Assembly: GCF_900105715.1 (NCBI RefSeq)
Contig: NZ_FNRY01000001.1
Coordinates: 1 to 64,000 of the forward strand
DNA from: Paramicrobacterium humi
GTDB taxonomy: Bacteria > Actinomycetota > Actinomycetes > Actinomycetales > Microbacteriaceae
Length of the DNA stretch: 64,000 nt
Reading direction: 5' to 3'
Positions 45,930-54,526 of the stretch are shown here, piece after piece; the stretch's first letter is position 1, and each line of letters opens with the position of its first letter. Both the position numbers and the translations under genes were made by a program. The notes below the pieces were generated by a model. The model saw nothing but the letters and a program-made list of their open reading frames with translations, searched no databases and was not told the DNA's origin.

Positions 45930-46829
45930 TTAGAAGCCGCCGCCCATCGTGCGCAGACGCTCAACCCGGTCGGGGATCGGCGGGTGCGTGCTCATGAGCC
46001 GCTGGGCCATGCCCGGCTTCTTGGCCGGATCGTTGATCCACAAGTGCGCCATCGAGGAGTTCTGCCGCCGCATCGGCCGAGCGTATTCATCGAGCTTGAG
46101 CAGAGCGCTCGCGAGGGCGTCGGGGTGCCGGGTCGTGAGCGCGCCGGTCGCATCGGCGAGGTACTCGCGCTGACGCGAGACCGCGAGCTGCACGAGCGTC
46201 GCGACAAGCGGCGCGATGAGCATCGCGACGATGCCGAAGATCATGATCACCGGGTTGCCGCCACCTCCGCCGCCGCGCTCGTTGCCGCGGTTGCCGCCGC
46301 CGAACCACATCATCCGCAGGAAGAGGTCGGCGATCATTCCGATGGCCACGACGAGGCCGAAGACGATCATGTTGACGCGGATGTCGTAGTTGCGCACGTG
46401 CCCGAGCTCGTGCGCCATGACGCCTTCGAGCTCGGAATCGGTCATGATGTCGAGCAGCCCGGTCGTAGCCGCGACCGACGCATGCTCGGGGTCGCGTCCC
46501 GTCGCGAACGCGTTCGGGGCCGGATCGTCGATGATGTAGACCTTCGGCATCGGTGAGCCGGTCGTGATGCTGAGGTTCTCCACGATGCGGTACAGGCGCG
46601 GGTTGTCCGACTTCTGGATCTGCCGGCCGCCGCTGATCGCGATGGCCTGGCTCGATGCGGCGAAGTACTGGATCAGGGCGTATCCGGCCGCGACGACGAG
46701 AACGACGACGGTGATGGTCCAGCTGTTGTACACATAGCCCGCGAGCAGTCCGAGCCCGCCGATGATGAGCAGGAAGACCGCGATGATCACGACCGTGTTG
46801 ATCTTGTTCTTGCGGATGGCCCGGTACAT
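45930..46829 (-). CDS. htpX: Membrane zinc metalloprotease HtpX
   Basis: A 299-residue M48 protease that degrades misfolded membrane proteins. Two N-terminal helices (INTVVIIAVFLLIIGGLGLL and the next), PNAFATGRDPEHASVAATTG, zinc motif EGVMAHELGHVRNYDIR, third ligand in SRQREYLADATGALTTRHPD, and two more helices between. A Gly/Asn-rich linker (GGGNRGNERGGGGGG) sits between helices 3 and 4. The lemA gene directly upstream on the same strand (80-base gap) makes a LemA-HtpX unit, a common pairing. Confidence 0.96.
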   Translation of the reverse strand: MYRAIRKNKINTVVIIAVFLLIIGGLGLLAGYVYNSWTITVVVLVVAAGYALIQYFAASSQAIAISGGRQIQKSDNPRLYRIVENLSITTGSPMPKVYIIDDPAPNAFATGRDPEHASVAATTGLLDIMTDSELEGVMAHELGHVRNYDIRVNMIVFGLVVAIGMIADLFLRMMWFGGGNRGNERGGGGGGNPVIMIFGIVAMLIAPLVATLVQLAVSRQREYLADATGALTTRHPDALASALLKLDEYARPMRRQNSSMAHLWINDPAKKPGMAQRLMSTHPPIPDRVERLRTMGGGF

Positions 46830-46908
46830 CAGTGCCCTTTCTCAGGCGCGGGTTGCGGCGTAGCGGCATGGGCACGGGCGAGGTGCCCGTGCCGCGTCGT
46901 TCGTGCGC

Positions 46909-47475
46909 TTAGAACTGCACGCGCGGCGGTTCCGAGATCGCTGCCGTGTTGGCGACCTCGAAGAACTCGCGCTGCTCGAATCCGAGGTTCTTCGCGAACA
47001 GGTTGTTGGGGAAGACGCGGATCTTCGTGTTCAGCTCGCGCACGCCGCCGTTGTAGAAGCGGCGGGAGGCCTGGATCTTGTCTTCCGTGTCGACGAGCTC
47101 GCCCTGCAGCTGCAGATAGTTCTGGCTCGCCTGCAGCTGCGGGTAGGCCTCGGCGACAGCGAAGATCGACTTCAGCGCCTGCTGCATGTGGTTCTCGGCC
47201 ACCGACGCCTCGGCCGGGCCCTGCGCGCTCAGCGTCTCGGCACGGGCCTTTGTCACGTTCTCGAAGACGGCCTTCTCGTGCGCGGCGTAGCCCTTGACGC
47301 TCTCGATCAGGTTCGGAATGAGGTCGGCTCGGCGCTTGAGCTGCACGGTGATGTCGCTCCACGCCTCGTCGACTCGAACACCGAGCGTGACGAGCGAGTT
47401 GTACGTCGCCCACAGGTAGATACCGATGATGACGACGAGCGCCACCACGATGAGGACCGGAATGAGCCATTCCAT
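46909..47475 (-). CDS. lemA: LemA family protein
   Basis: A 188-residue protein: one N-terminal membrane helix (LIPVLIVVALVVIIGIYLWA) and a four-helix LemA domain (YNSLVTLGVRVDEAWSDITV, QLKRRADLIPNLIESVKGYA, FENVTKARAE, LQLQGELVDTEDKIQASRRF, YN..V..LNT, FPNNLFAKNLGFEQREFFEV). The biochemical role is unknown; genes of this family commonly stand next to htpX, as here. Confidence 0.95.
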   Translation of the reverse strand: MEWLIPVLIVVALVVIIGIYLWATYNSLVTLGVRVDEAWSDITVQLKRRADLIPNLIESVKGYAAHEKAVFENVTKARAETLSAQGPAEASVAENHMQQALKSIFAVAEAYPQLQASQNYLQLQGELVDTEDKIQASRRFYNGGVRELNTKIRVFPNNLFAKNLGFEQREFFEVANTAAISEPPRVQF

Positions 47476-47596
47476 TGCTGAATTCTCCCTCTGCTGTGCG
47501 TCGGGCCCGCCAGCGGGCCGCGCCCTCAGTCTATGGCGCGCGGCCTGCGCGTGAACTGCGAAACAGGGCCCAAAGACCCTGATTCAGGTGGCTTTC

Positions 47597-48910
47597 TCAG
47601 CCTCCGAGCACGCGCTGCAGGTAGGCGTTGCGGAACAGGCGCGCGGGGTCGAGGCGGTCGCGCACGGCCACGAAATCGTCAAAGCGCGGGTATAGGGCGC
47701 GCAGCGCGCCGGCGTCGCGCCAGTGCATCTTGCCCCAGTGCGGCCGGCCGTCATTGGCGATCATGATCTCCTCGACGGCTCGGAAGTACGCAGTCGGGTC
47801 CTCCCCGACGTACCGATGCACGGCGATGTAACAGGTCTCGCGCCCCGTCGCGGTCGACAGCCACAGGTCGTCGGATGCCGCGAATCGCACTTCGATCGGG
47901 AACGAGATGTTCCAGCCCGCGCTCACGATCAGCCGGCGCACCTCGTCGATGACTACGGCCGCGCGATCGGCGGGGATCGCGTACTCCATCTCTCGGAAGC
48001 GCACCGTGCGCTTTGTCGTGAACACGCGAGAGGACTGGTCGGTGAACTCCCGGTTTCCCGTGAGCTTCTCCGCCATCCGGTTGACGCGCGGCACGATCGA
48101 AGGGATCCGCCGGCCGAGACCGCACGTGATGCGATACAGCCCGTTCGACAGCAGAGTGTCGTCGACCCAGCGCTTCGCGGGCGGCAGCGGTCGCCGCGCG
48201 GCGCCCGGCGGCATCCGCGTGTTCGTCTTCGTGAGCGCGGTCTGCGTGTGCGGGAACCAGTAGAACTCGAAGTGGTCGGCGTTCTCGACGCGCTGCCCGA
48301 GGCTCGCGAGCACGTCGTCGAGCGGCTCCGGCCGTTCGAGCGCGTGCATGTCGAACGCGGGAACGCAGCGCAGGGTGACGTCGACGAGGATGCCGAGGGC
48401 GCCGAGGCCGAGGGCCACGGCGGGCAGGAGCTCGGCGTTGTCGTTCTCGTCGACGTGCAGCAGCTCACCGGTCCCCGTGACGAGCGTCGCGCCCGCCACT
48501 TGCGCGGCGATGCCGCGGAAGCGTGCGCCCGTGCCGTGGGTTCCCGTTGAGATCGCGCCCGCGATCGACTGGCTGTCGATGTCGCCGAGGTTCTCCATGG
48601 CGAGCCCGTGCCGGGCGATGAGCCGCGGAATCGCCGAGAGCCGTGTGCCCGCCGAGAGGGTGACGAGGCCGCGGTCCTCGTCGACGGCGACGACGCCCGA
48701 GAGCTCGTCGAGGTCAAGCAGGACGCCGTCGGCGACGGCGATGCCCGTGAAGCTGTGGCCTGCGCCGACGGCCTTGATCGGAATGCCGGCCCCTGCCGCG
48801 GCTGCGACGGCCCGCTGCACCGCGCCGGCGCTCTTGGGCCGCTCCACGCGGAGGGGCGTCGCCTTCTCCGTGCGGCCCCAGTTCTGCCAGGTCTCGCCAC
48901 TGGAGATCAC
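47597..48910 (-). CDS. FAD-binding D-arabinono-1,4-lactone oxidase-like protein
   Basis: A 437-residue VAO-type flavoenzyme. FAD domain: VERPKSAGAVQRAVAAAAGA, KAVGAGHSFTGIAVADGVLL, GDIDSQSIAGAISTGTHGTG. The C-terminal ALO domain carries RPHWGKMHWRDAGALRALYP, a hallmark of aldonolactone and alditol oxidases. GAGHSF (no His at the usual covalent site, which would be G-H-S-H) suggests the flavin may be non-covalently bound or attached elsewhere. It oxidises a sugar lactone or polyol using O2 or another acceptor. GTG 48910 overlaps the stop of the upstream PLP enzyme by GTGA, so the two are translated together. Confidence 0.9.
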   Translation of the reverse strand: MISSGETWQNWGRTEKATPLRVERPKSAGAVQRAVAAAAGAGIPIKAVGAGHSFTGIAVADGVLLDLDELSGVVAVDEDRGLVTLSAGTRLSAIPRLIARHGLAMENLGDIDSQSIAGAISTGTHGTGARFRGIAAQVAGATLVTGTGELLHVDENDNAELLPAVALGLGALGILVDVTLRCVPAFDMHALERPEPLDDVLASLGQRVENADHFEFYWFPHTQTALTKTNTRMPPGAARRPLPPAKRWVDDTLLSNGLYRITCGLGRRIPSIVPRVNRMAEKLTGNREFTDQSSRVFTTKRTVRFREMEYAIPADRAAVVIDEVRRLIVSAGWNISFPIEVRFAASDDLWLSTATGRETCYIAVHRYVGEDPTAYFRAVEEIMIANDGRPHWGKMHWRDAGALRALYPRFDDFVAVRDRLDPARLFRNAYLQRVLGG

Positions 48911-50157
48911 AGGAACATCCTCCCCTCACCGCGGTACGTGGGCACCCGATCGACGATCGCGTCCCCGTCGACGACGGCGAAGTCCGCGAGCCGCTCGCTG
49001 AGCTCACCCGACTTGGCGTGCCGCAGCCACACGCGGTCGCCGATGCGCAGCCGCGTCGCGTTCTCGCCCATGAGAGGCGTCTGCACCTCCCCCGCCATCT
49101 CACGCGGCGCCATCCGCAAGTCGCGGGGCCACTCGACCCGCGGCAGCCGGTCGGGCGCCGCAGGGCCCGAGGCGACCCAGCCGCCGCCGAGCATGGTGAC
49201 GGCGTCGGGCCGGGGCTTGCGCACGACGGGAAGCGCGAACGACGCGGCCGGCGCGGGAGCGAAGGCGCTGTAGTCGTCGAAAAGGTGCCCCGCGAGAAGG
49301 CCGCTTCCCGCGGCGATCTCCGTGACGGAGTCGTCGTGCGCGGTGCTCTCGATCGAGCCTGTGCCGCCGCCGTTGACGAAACGCAGATCCGCGATCTCAC
49401 GGACCAGCCGTACCGCCTCGCCGCGACGCTCGGCCACATCGGCTCGCGAACGCCGCTGGAACCAGCGCACCGTCGCGTTCTTTCCCGCCTGCCCGGGAAC
49501 GCGGTCGGGAACTCCCGCGATCTGCGCCTCGTACGCCATCATGCCGACAAGCTCGAACCCGGGTCGCGCGAGAATGTGCTCGGCGAAGGCGCGAGCGTCA
49601 TGCGGCTCGCGGAGCGGCGAGCGCCACACCCCGAGCCGGCCGAGCGGGAGCGGGCCCGCCCAGGCCGCGTCGATCTCGAGGCACACGCGGATGCTCGCGC
49701 GGCCTTTGGGCGGCACCACGGCGTCGATGAAGTCGAGGTGCTCTGGGCTGTCCACCATGAGCGTGACCCGGGAAGCGAGGGATTCGGATGCCGCGAGCCG
49801 CGTGATCGCCGCCCTGTCCACGCTCGGGTACCCGACGACGACGTCGTCGACTGTCTCGGCGAGCCAGAGCGCCTCGGGCAGCGTGAAGGCCAGCACTCCG
49901 GCGAAGCCGGGCAGCGCGAGAGCGGCATCCATCACCGAACGGATCCGAACGGACTTCGTCGCTAGCCGGATCGGCGTGCCCGCCGCCCGCCGGATCATGT
50001 CGTGGGCATTGAAGCGCAGTGCGCCGAGATGCAGCACTCCGAACGGCGGTTCCTCGTCGGCTGTCGCGGCGTCGAGCTTTGGCCAGAACCCGGCGGGGTC
50101 CCGCCACGGGGCCGGGTTCTCGACAGGCTCATCACCGGCCATCAGGGAAATCGCCAT
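48907..50157 (-). CDS. PLP-dependent amino acid deaminase/aldolase (fold-type III)
   Basis: A 416-residue alanine-racemase-fold enzyme of the D-threonine aldolase/D-serine dehydratase-like group: PIRLATKSVRIRSVMDAALA (the Lys is the PLP attachment), VVVGYPSVDRAAITRLAA, VCLEIDAAWAGPLPLGRLG, FVNGGGTGSIESTAHDDSVT (phosphate site), AAGSGLLAGHLFDDYSAF, and the C-terminal GDRVWLRHAKSGELSERLAD with a metal-binding-like GD.V.L.HAK..E motif. Start ATG 50157 with AGGAGG upstream. Fused translationally to the lactone oxidase; the pair recurs in actinobacteria as far as I know, but its pathway is unclear. Confidence 0.88.
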   Translation of the reverse strand: MAISLMAGDEPVENPAPWRDPAGFWPKLDAATADEEPPFGVLHLGALRFNAHDMIRRAAGTPIRLATKSVRIRSVMDAALALPGFAGVLAFTLPEALWLAETVDDVVVGYPSVDRAAITRLAASESLASRVTLMVDSPEHLDFIDAVVPPKGRASIRVCLEIDAAWAGPLPLGRLGVWRSPLREPHDARAFAEHILARPGFELVGMMAYEAQIAGVPDRVPGQAGKNATVRWFQRRSRADVAERRGEAVRLVREIADLRFVNGGGTGSIESTAHDDSVTEIAAGSGLLAGHLFDDYSAFAPAPAASFALPVVRKPRPDAVTMLGGGWVASGPAAPDRLPRVEWPRDLRMAPREMAGEVQTPLMGENATRLRIGDRVWLRHAKSGELSERLADFAVVDGDAIVDRVPTYRGEGRMFL

Positions 50158-50300
50158 CGTCTGCCTCCTGCTTTCGTAGATGACGATATCGGCAATGCCC
50201 GCACGCGCTCGCGCGACACCTGCGTTTCGGCTGAGAGAGGTGTCACAAACCGCCGCGCCCGCTTGACATCCCCCACCAGCTCCCGCTGAATGGATGTGAA

Positions 50301-52496
50301 GTGGGGCGGGCTTTCTCAAACACAGCAACGACGATCTGGCCGGGCGTTTCGGCGAGGTCCTCCTCGCGTTGGCTCGTGCTCGCCGCGGCTGCCGCGATAG
50401 CCCTGGCGCTCCCGTTCGCGTCCGCGAGCGGCGCACAGGCCGCCGAGCCGGCACCGGCGGCGGGGTCGCAATCAGCCGTCGCGGCACCCAATGACGACGC
50501 AGCTCCGAAGGACACCACGACGCCGGGACAGAGCGTCTCGCCGACGCCGCCGCCGACTACCACTCCCCCCGCTCCCACGCTGACGATCACGTCCCCGCCG
50601 CCCGAGGCGCTCGTGAAGCAGTCGAGCGTGACCGTCACGGGCGCCGGGGCGACGCCCGGCGCGAAAGTGCACGTGCAGCGGGATCAGAACGGCAGCGAGC
50701 CGTGCGTCACAACGGCGAGCGCCGACGGCACGTTCTCCTGTCGGATCACCGTGTACAGCGGCGACGACGTCACGGTCGAGGCGCAGGAACTCGGCGCCGA
50801 CACAGGAGCGAGCGTGACCTTCGATGTGCTCACCCCTGCGACCCTGACCCACACGGGAACGCTCCTGACCAACGGCCGGATCGCGGGCAGCGCATTTCCC
50901 GGCGCGACCGTGACGGTGACGGCTGCTTCCGGCACGCTCTGCACCGCAACGGCGGAGGACTCGGGAGCCTGGTTCTGCACGATCACCGGCCGGGACGGCG
51001 CCCATTCGGCGACAGTGACCCAGAGCACATCGTGGGGCAGCGTGACGGGATCTCCCGTCAGTCTCGTTCTGGACACCGTCGCGCCCGCTCGACCGGTCAT
51101 CACGGGGCCCTCCGAGGGCACGCGGCTTCCGCTCTCGGGTGCGACCTTCTCCGGTTCGGCAGACACCGGGTCGAAGGTCATCGTCTTCGCCGGCTCTCAG
51201 ACTCTCTGCACGGCTGTCGCGAAGAACGGCTCCTGGTCGTGCTCAGCCGGCGCCCTCGCGAAACCCGGGAACCACACGATCGTGGCGGGAGCATGGGACG
51301 CTGCCGGGAACGCGAGCGGCGACAGCGTCGCGCTTCGCTACCCCTTCGGCTCCGCGTCGCTCGCGCCGACCACACCGGGGACCACGCAGCCGTCGCAGAC
51401 CGAGCACGGCACGGTCTCACCCGATACGCCGGGCCCGGAAGAGACGACGCCGGGGCACACGAAGGATGAGCAGTCGTCTGCCCCGCCGTCGATCGCCGCT
51501 CCTCCGGCCGGACCCGGTGCGCCGGGCCCGTGGGAGCACGCTACCCCGTTCTCCCACGCTCTGCCGGCGGCGCTCGGCGCTGACGCGCTCGCGGGCTGGC
51601 TGCGCGCCCTGGCTCTCGCCCTTCTCACCGTGCTGCTCATCCTCGTGCCGGCGCGGCTGCTCGCCGGCACGCTGACTACGCGACGCTCGCGCACGGCGAA
51701 GCCGGCACTCACAGGCCGCAACCGATCCGCCCGGGAGTTCGAGACGTCGCTCAACCTCGGTGTGCCGGGGCGCCTCGCGATGACCGCCGTCGGCGTCGTC
51801 GCGGCCGGCGCGCTGACGATCTTCGCGAATCCGGTGGACGGCCAGCCCGCCTATCTCCGGCTTCTCCTCGCCTCGTGCATCGCCGTCGGGATCGTCAACG
51901 TCGTCGGGGCGTGGGTTCCGCGCATCCTCGTGCACGCGTGGCAGTGCGGCTTCGCCGAAGTGCGGTTCAATCCGCGCTGGCTTCTCGTCGTCGGCGCGGC
52001 CGTCGTCGTGTCGCGCGCGTTCGACCTTCACCCGGCGCTGCTTTTCGCCCTCGTGACGACCGTGCGAGTGCCGTCGGTGCTCTCCGATGCGCTGCGAGCC
52101 CGACTGGCGCTGTGCCGCATGGGCGGAGTATTCGCGGTGGGCGTCCTCGCGTGGCTCATCGCCTCGCTCGTCCCGCGCGGCGGCGGGTTCGTCACGCAGC
52201 TGCTCGTCGAGACGGCGAACATCACAGCACTTGTGGGCATCGGCTCGGCCGCGATAATGATGGTGCCGCTCGGCCGACTGAGCGGGCGAGCGGTCTTCGC
52301 GCGATCACGGCTCGTCTGGACGGCATCCGTGCTCGCGATCCTCACCGCGCTCTTCGTCATGCTCGGTCCGAGCATCGCGGACTGGCGGGCCACCGGCAAC
52401 GTGCTCGCGGCTCTCGCCCTCACCCTCGGCTTCGCAGCCATCGGGTTCTCGGTATGGCTGTGGAAGCGCTACGTGCAGCCGCGGCTCACCGTGTGA
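50301..52496 (+). CDS. Large Ig-like repeat protein with C-terminal membrane domain
   Basis: A 731-residue surface-directed protein of unknown function. Signal-like N-terminus (RWLVLAAAAAIALALPFASA, then GAQAAEP), a Thr/Pro-rich linker, then three Ig-like modules, each with a cysteine pair: PCVTTASADGTFSCRI, LCTATAEDSGAWFCTI, LCTAVAKNGSWSCSA. A second Pro/Thr linker (residues about 360-420) leads to about eight membrane helices, including LALALLTVLLILVPARLLAG and GALTIFANPVDGQPAYLRLL. GTG 50301 is the only start that keeps the signal. No sortase motif. Co-directional with nothing; the rhodanese gene converges on it. Confidence 0.78.
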   Translation: MGRAFSNTATTIWPGVSARSSSRWLVLAAAAAIALALPFASASGAQAAEPAPAAGSQSAVAAPNDDAAPKDTTTPGQSVSPTPPPTTTPPAPTLTITSPPPEALVKQSSVTVTGAGATPGAKVHVQRDQNGSEPCVTTASADGTFSCRITVYSGDDVTVEAQELGADTGASVTFDVLTPATLTHTGTLLTNGRIAGSAFPGATVTVTAASGTLCTATAEDSGAWFCTITGRDGAHSATVTQSTSWGSVTGSPVSLVLDTVAPARPVITGPSEGTRLPLSGATFSGSADTGSKVIVFAGSQTLCTAVAKNGSWSCSAGALAKPGNHTIVAGAWDAAGNASGDSVALRYPFGSASLAPTTPGTTQPSQTEHGTVSPDTPGPEETTPGHTKDEQSSAPPSIAAPPAGPGAPGPWEHATPFSHALPAALGADALAGWLRALALALLTVLLILVPARLLAGTLTTRRSRTAKPALTGRNRSAREFETSLNLGVPGRLAMTAVGVVAAGALTIFANPVDGQPAYLRLLLASCIAVGIVNVVGAWVPRILVHAWQCGFAEVRFNPRWLLVVGAAVVVSRAFDLHPALLFALVTTVRVPSVLSDALRARLALCRMGGVFAVGVLAWLIASLVPRGGGFVTQLLVETANITALVGIGSAAIMMVPLGRLSGRAVFARSRLVWTASVLAILTALFVMLGPSIADWRATGNVLAALALTLGFAAIGFSVWLWKRYVQPRLTV

Positions 52497-52502
52497 GCGG
52501 CG

Positions 52503-52811
52503 TCACTCGCTGACAACGGGAAGTCCGGCACCCTGCCAGGCCTCGATACCGCCCACGACGTTGACCGCCGACACGCCCTTCTGCTCAAGGTACTGCGTCA
52601 CTCGCGCGCTCCGACCGCCGGAGTGGCACAGGATGTACAGCTCTTCCGCCTCGGGCAGCTCGTGCTCGCGCTGCATGAACTCCGAGAGGGGAATGTGCAC
52701 GGCGCCCTCGACGTGTCGGCTCGCCCACTCGTCGGCCTCGCGCACGTCGATGATGGGGGCCTCGCCCGCTTCACGTCGGGCGGCAAGATCGGTCACAGAG
52801 ATGTCGTTCAT
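52503..52811 (-). CDS. Rhodanese-like domain protein
   Basis: A 102-residue single-domain sulfurtransferase-like protein: VTDLAARREAGEAPIIDVRE, ADEWASRHVEGAVHIPLSEF, and active loop LYILCHSGGRSARVTQYLEQ, with the catalytic Cys in CHSGGRS. It resembles GlpE/PspE-type single rhodaneses. Ends 6 bases from the stop of the convergent Ig-like protein gene. Partner unknown. Confidence 0.92.
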   Translation of the reverse strand: MNDISVTDLAARREAGEAPIIDVREADEWASRHVEGAVHIPLSEFMQREHELPEAEELYILCHSGGRSARVTQYLEQKGVSAVNVVGGIEAWQGAGLPVVSE

Positions 52812-52864
52812 GCGCCCATCCTGCCACCGCCGCCTGTGTCGCCCGTGCACGGGAGAATAGACGC

Positions 52865-54526
52865 GTGCACATCGTCCTTGATCACGCGGCCGCGGGGCCG
52901 GCGGTTCGCCTGACGATCACCGACGACGCCGGTCGCCCGAGCGACGACCGCACGGTCGCCGTTGACGAGCTGCCCGCCACGGTCGCCGCGCTCGAGGAGG
53001 AGCACCCCCGATGGGTGTTCGCGCGCACAGCGGAGTGGTATCCGCGGCTTCTCGCGAGCGGCATCCGATTCGCGAAGAGCCACGACCTCTCCCTGTGCCG
53101 CACCATCCTGCGCCGCTCGACGGGGACAGCGGGAACCGCGTTGCACGGCGCACCTCGTGATGGCTGGGACGAGCCCGTCGTCGCTCCCGCGGCCGCTGAT
53201 GTCGGACTGTTCGAGTGGGATGAGCGGCCGGCCGTTCGTTTGGATCCGGTGGCGGAGCTCCAGCGGCAGCTCGAGACGGTGGCCGCGTCGAGTTCACCGG
53301 GCAGACTGAGCCGCCTTCTCGCGGCCGAATCGTGCGGCGCGATGATCGCCTGCGAGATCCGTGCGGACGGACTGCCGTGGCGCCGCGACGTGCACGAACG
53401 ACTTCTCAGCGAAGCGCTCGGACCGCGTCCGCGCTTCGGCGGACGACCGGCGAAGCTCGAGCGGCTGGTCGAGCAGGTGCGCGAGAAGCTCGCCGCGCCC
53501 CGGCTCAATCCCGATTCCCAGCCTGAACTGCTTCGTGCGCTCCGCAACGCCGGGGTGACCGTGAACTCGACCAGCAAGTGGGCGCTTCGCGAGATCGAGC
53601 ATCCGGCGATTGCGCCGCTGCTCGAATACAAGTCGCTGTCGCGGCTCCTGAGCGCGAACGGCTGGGCATGGCTCGACGAGTGGGTGCACGAGGGCCGCTT
53701 CCGCCCCGAGTACGTGGTCGCAGGCGTCGTCACGGGACGCTGGGCGAGCAGCGGCGGCGGTGCGCTTCAGCTTCCGGCGCAAGTGCGGCCCGCCGTGGTC
53801 GCCGACGAGGGCTGGACGTTCATCGTCGCGGACGCCGCACAGCTGGAGCCGCGCATCGTCGCGGCGATGGCCGGCGACCGCGCGATGGCGCGGGCCGGGC
53901 AGGGCGCGGATCTCTACCAGGGCCTCGTGGACGCCGGCACGGTCGACACTCGCAAGCACGCGAAGGTTGCGATGCTCGGCGCACTGTACGGTGCAACGAC
54001 CGGGGAGAGCGCGCGCCTCATGCCGCGCCTCGTGCGGGCGTACCCGCGTGCGACGGGACTCGTTGAAGCGGCGGCGAGAGCGGGAGAGCGCGGAGACCAG
54101 GTCACCACATGGCTCGGTCGCAGTTCGCCGCTTCCGGCAGAGGAGTGGCGTGCCTTCCAACGCGTCTCCGCGCAGCCCGACGCGACGGCCGCGCAAGAGC
54201 GTGCCGCGCGGGCGCAGGCCCGCGACTGGGGTCGGTTCACGCGCAATTTCGTCGCTCAAGGCACAGCCGCCGAGTGGGCGCTGTGCTGGCTGGCCGAGCT
54301 GAGGCACCGCTTGAACGCCCTCCCCGACTCGGACGGGCGCCCGCACCTCGTGTACTTTCTGCACGACGAGGTCGTCGTGCATTCACCGCTCGCTCTGGCG
54401 GACCAAGTCGCTCGCGCGGTTCAGGATGCAGCGGATGCCGCGGGCCGCGGCCTGTTCGGCGACTTTCCCATCGACTTCCCGTTGGGCGTTGCGATCACGT
54501 CGTGCTACGCGGATGCGAAGCCGTGA
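52865..54526 (+). CDS. Family-A DNA polymerase lacking 5'-nuclease domain
   Basis: A 553-residue PolA-like protein of the actinobacterial bifunctional exonuclease/polymerase group. No FEN domain. The N-terminal third is a vestigial 3'-5' exonuclease-like domain in which I see no D-x-E metal triad. The polymerase core is intact: thumb-to-palm RWASSGGGALQLPAQVRP, motif A FIVADAAQLEPRIVAAMAGD, motif B KHAKVAMLGALYGATTGES, motif C VYFLHDEVVVHSPLA. Start GTG 52865. Divergent from the rhodanese gene; its 3' end overlaps that of the convergent XRE regulator by 32 bases. Likely a repair or translesion enzyme. Confidence 0.93.
   Translation: MHIVLDHAAAGPAVRLTITDDAGRPSDDRTVAVDELPATVAALEEEHPRWVFARTAEWYPRLLASGIRFAKSHDLSLCRTILRRSTGTAGTALHGAPRDGWDEPVVAPAAADVGLFEWDERPAVRLDPVAELQRQLETVAASSSPGRLSRLLAAESCGAMIACEIRADGLPWRRDVHERLLSEALGPRPRFGGRPAKLERLVEQVREKLAAPRLNPDSQPELLRALRNAGVTVNSTSKWALREIEHPAIAPLLEYKSLSRLLSANGWAWLDEWVHEGRFRPEYVVAGVVTGRWASSGGGALQLPAQVRPAVVADEGWTFIVADAAQLEPRIVAAMAGDRAMARAGQGADLYQGLVDAGTVDTRKHAKVAMLGALYGATTGESARLMPRLVRAYPRATGLVEAAARAGERGDQVTTWLGRSSPLPAEEWRAFQRVSAQPDATAAQERAARAQARDWGRFTRNFVAQGTAAEWALCWLAELRHRLNALPDSDGRPHLVYFLHDEVVVHSPLALADQVARAVQDAADAAGRGLFGDFPIDFPLGVAITSCYADAKP

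Noticed and set aside
46262-46310. Gly/Asn-rich stretch in htpX as an insertion or repeat element
   Set aside because: It is a short in-frame low-complexity linker between helices, common in actinobacterial HtpX proteins.
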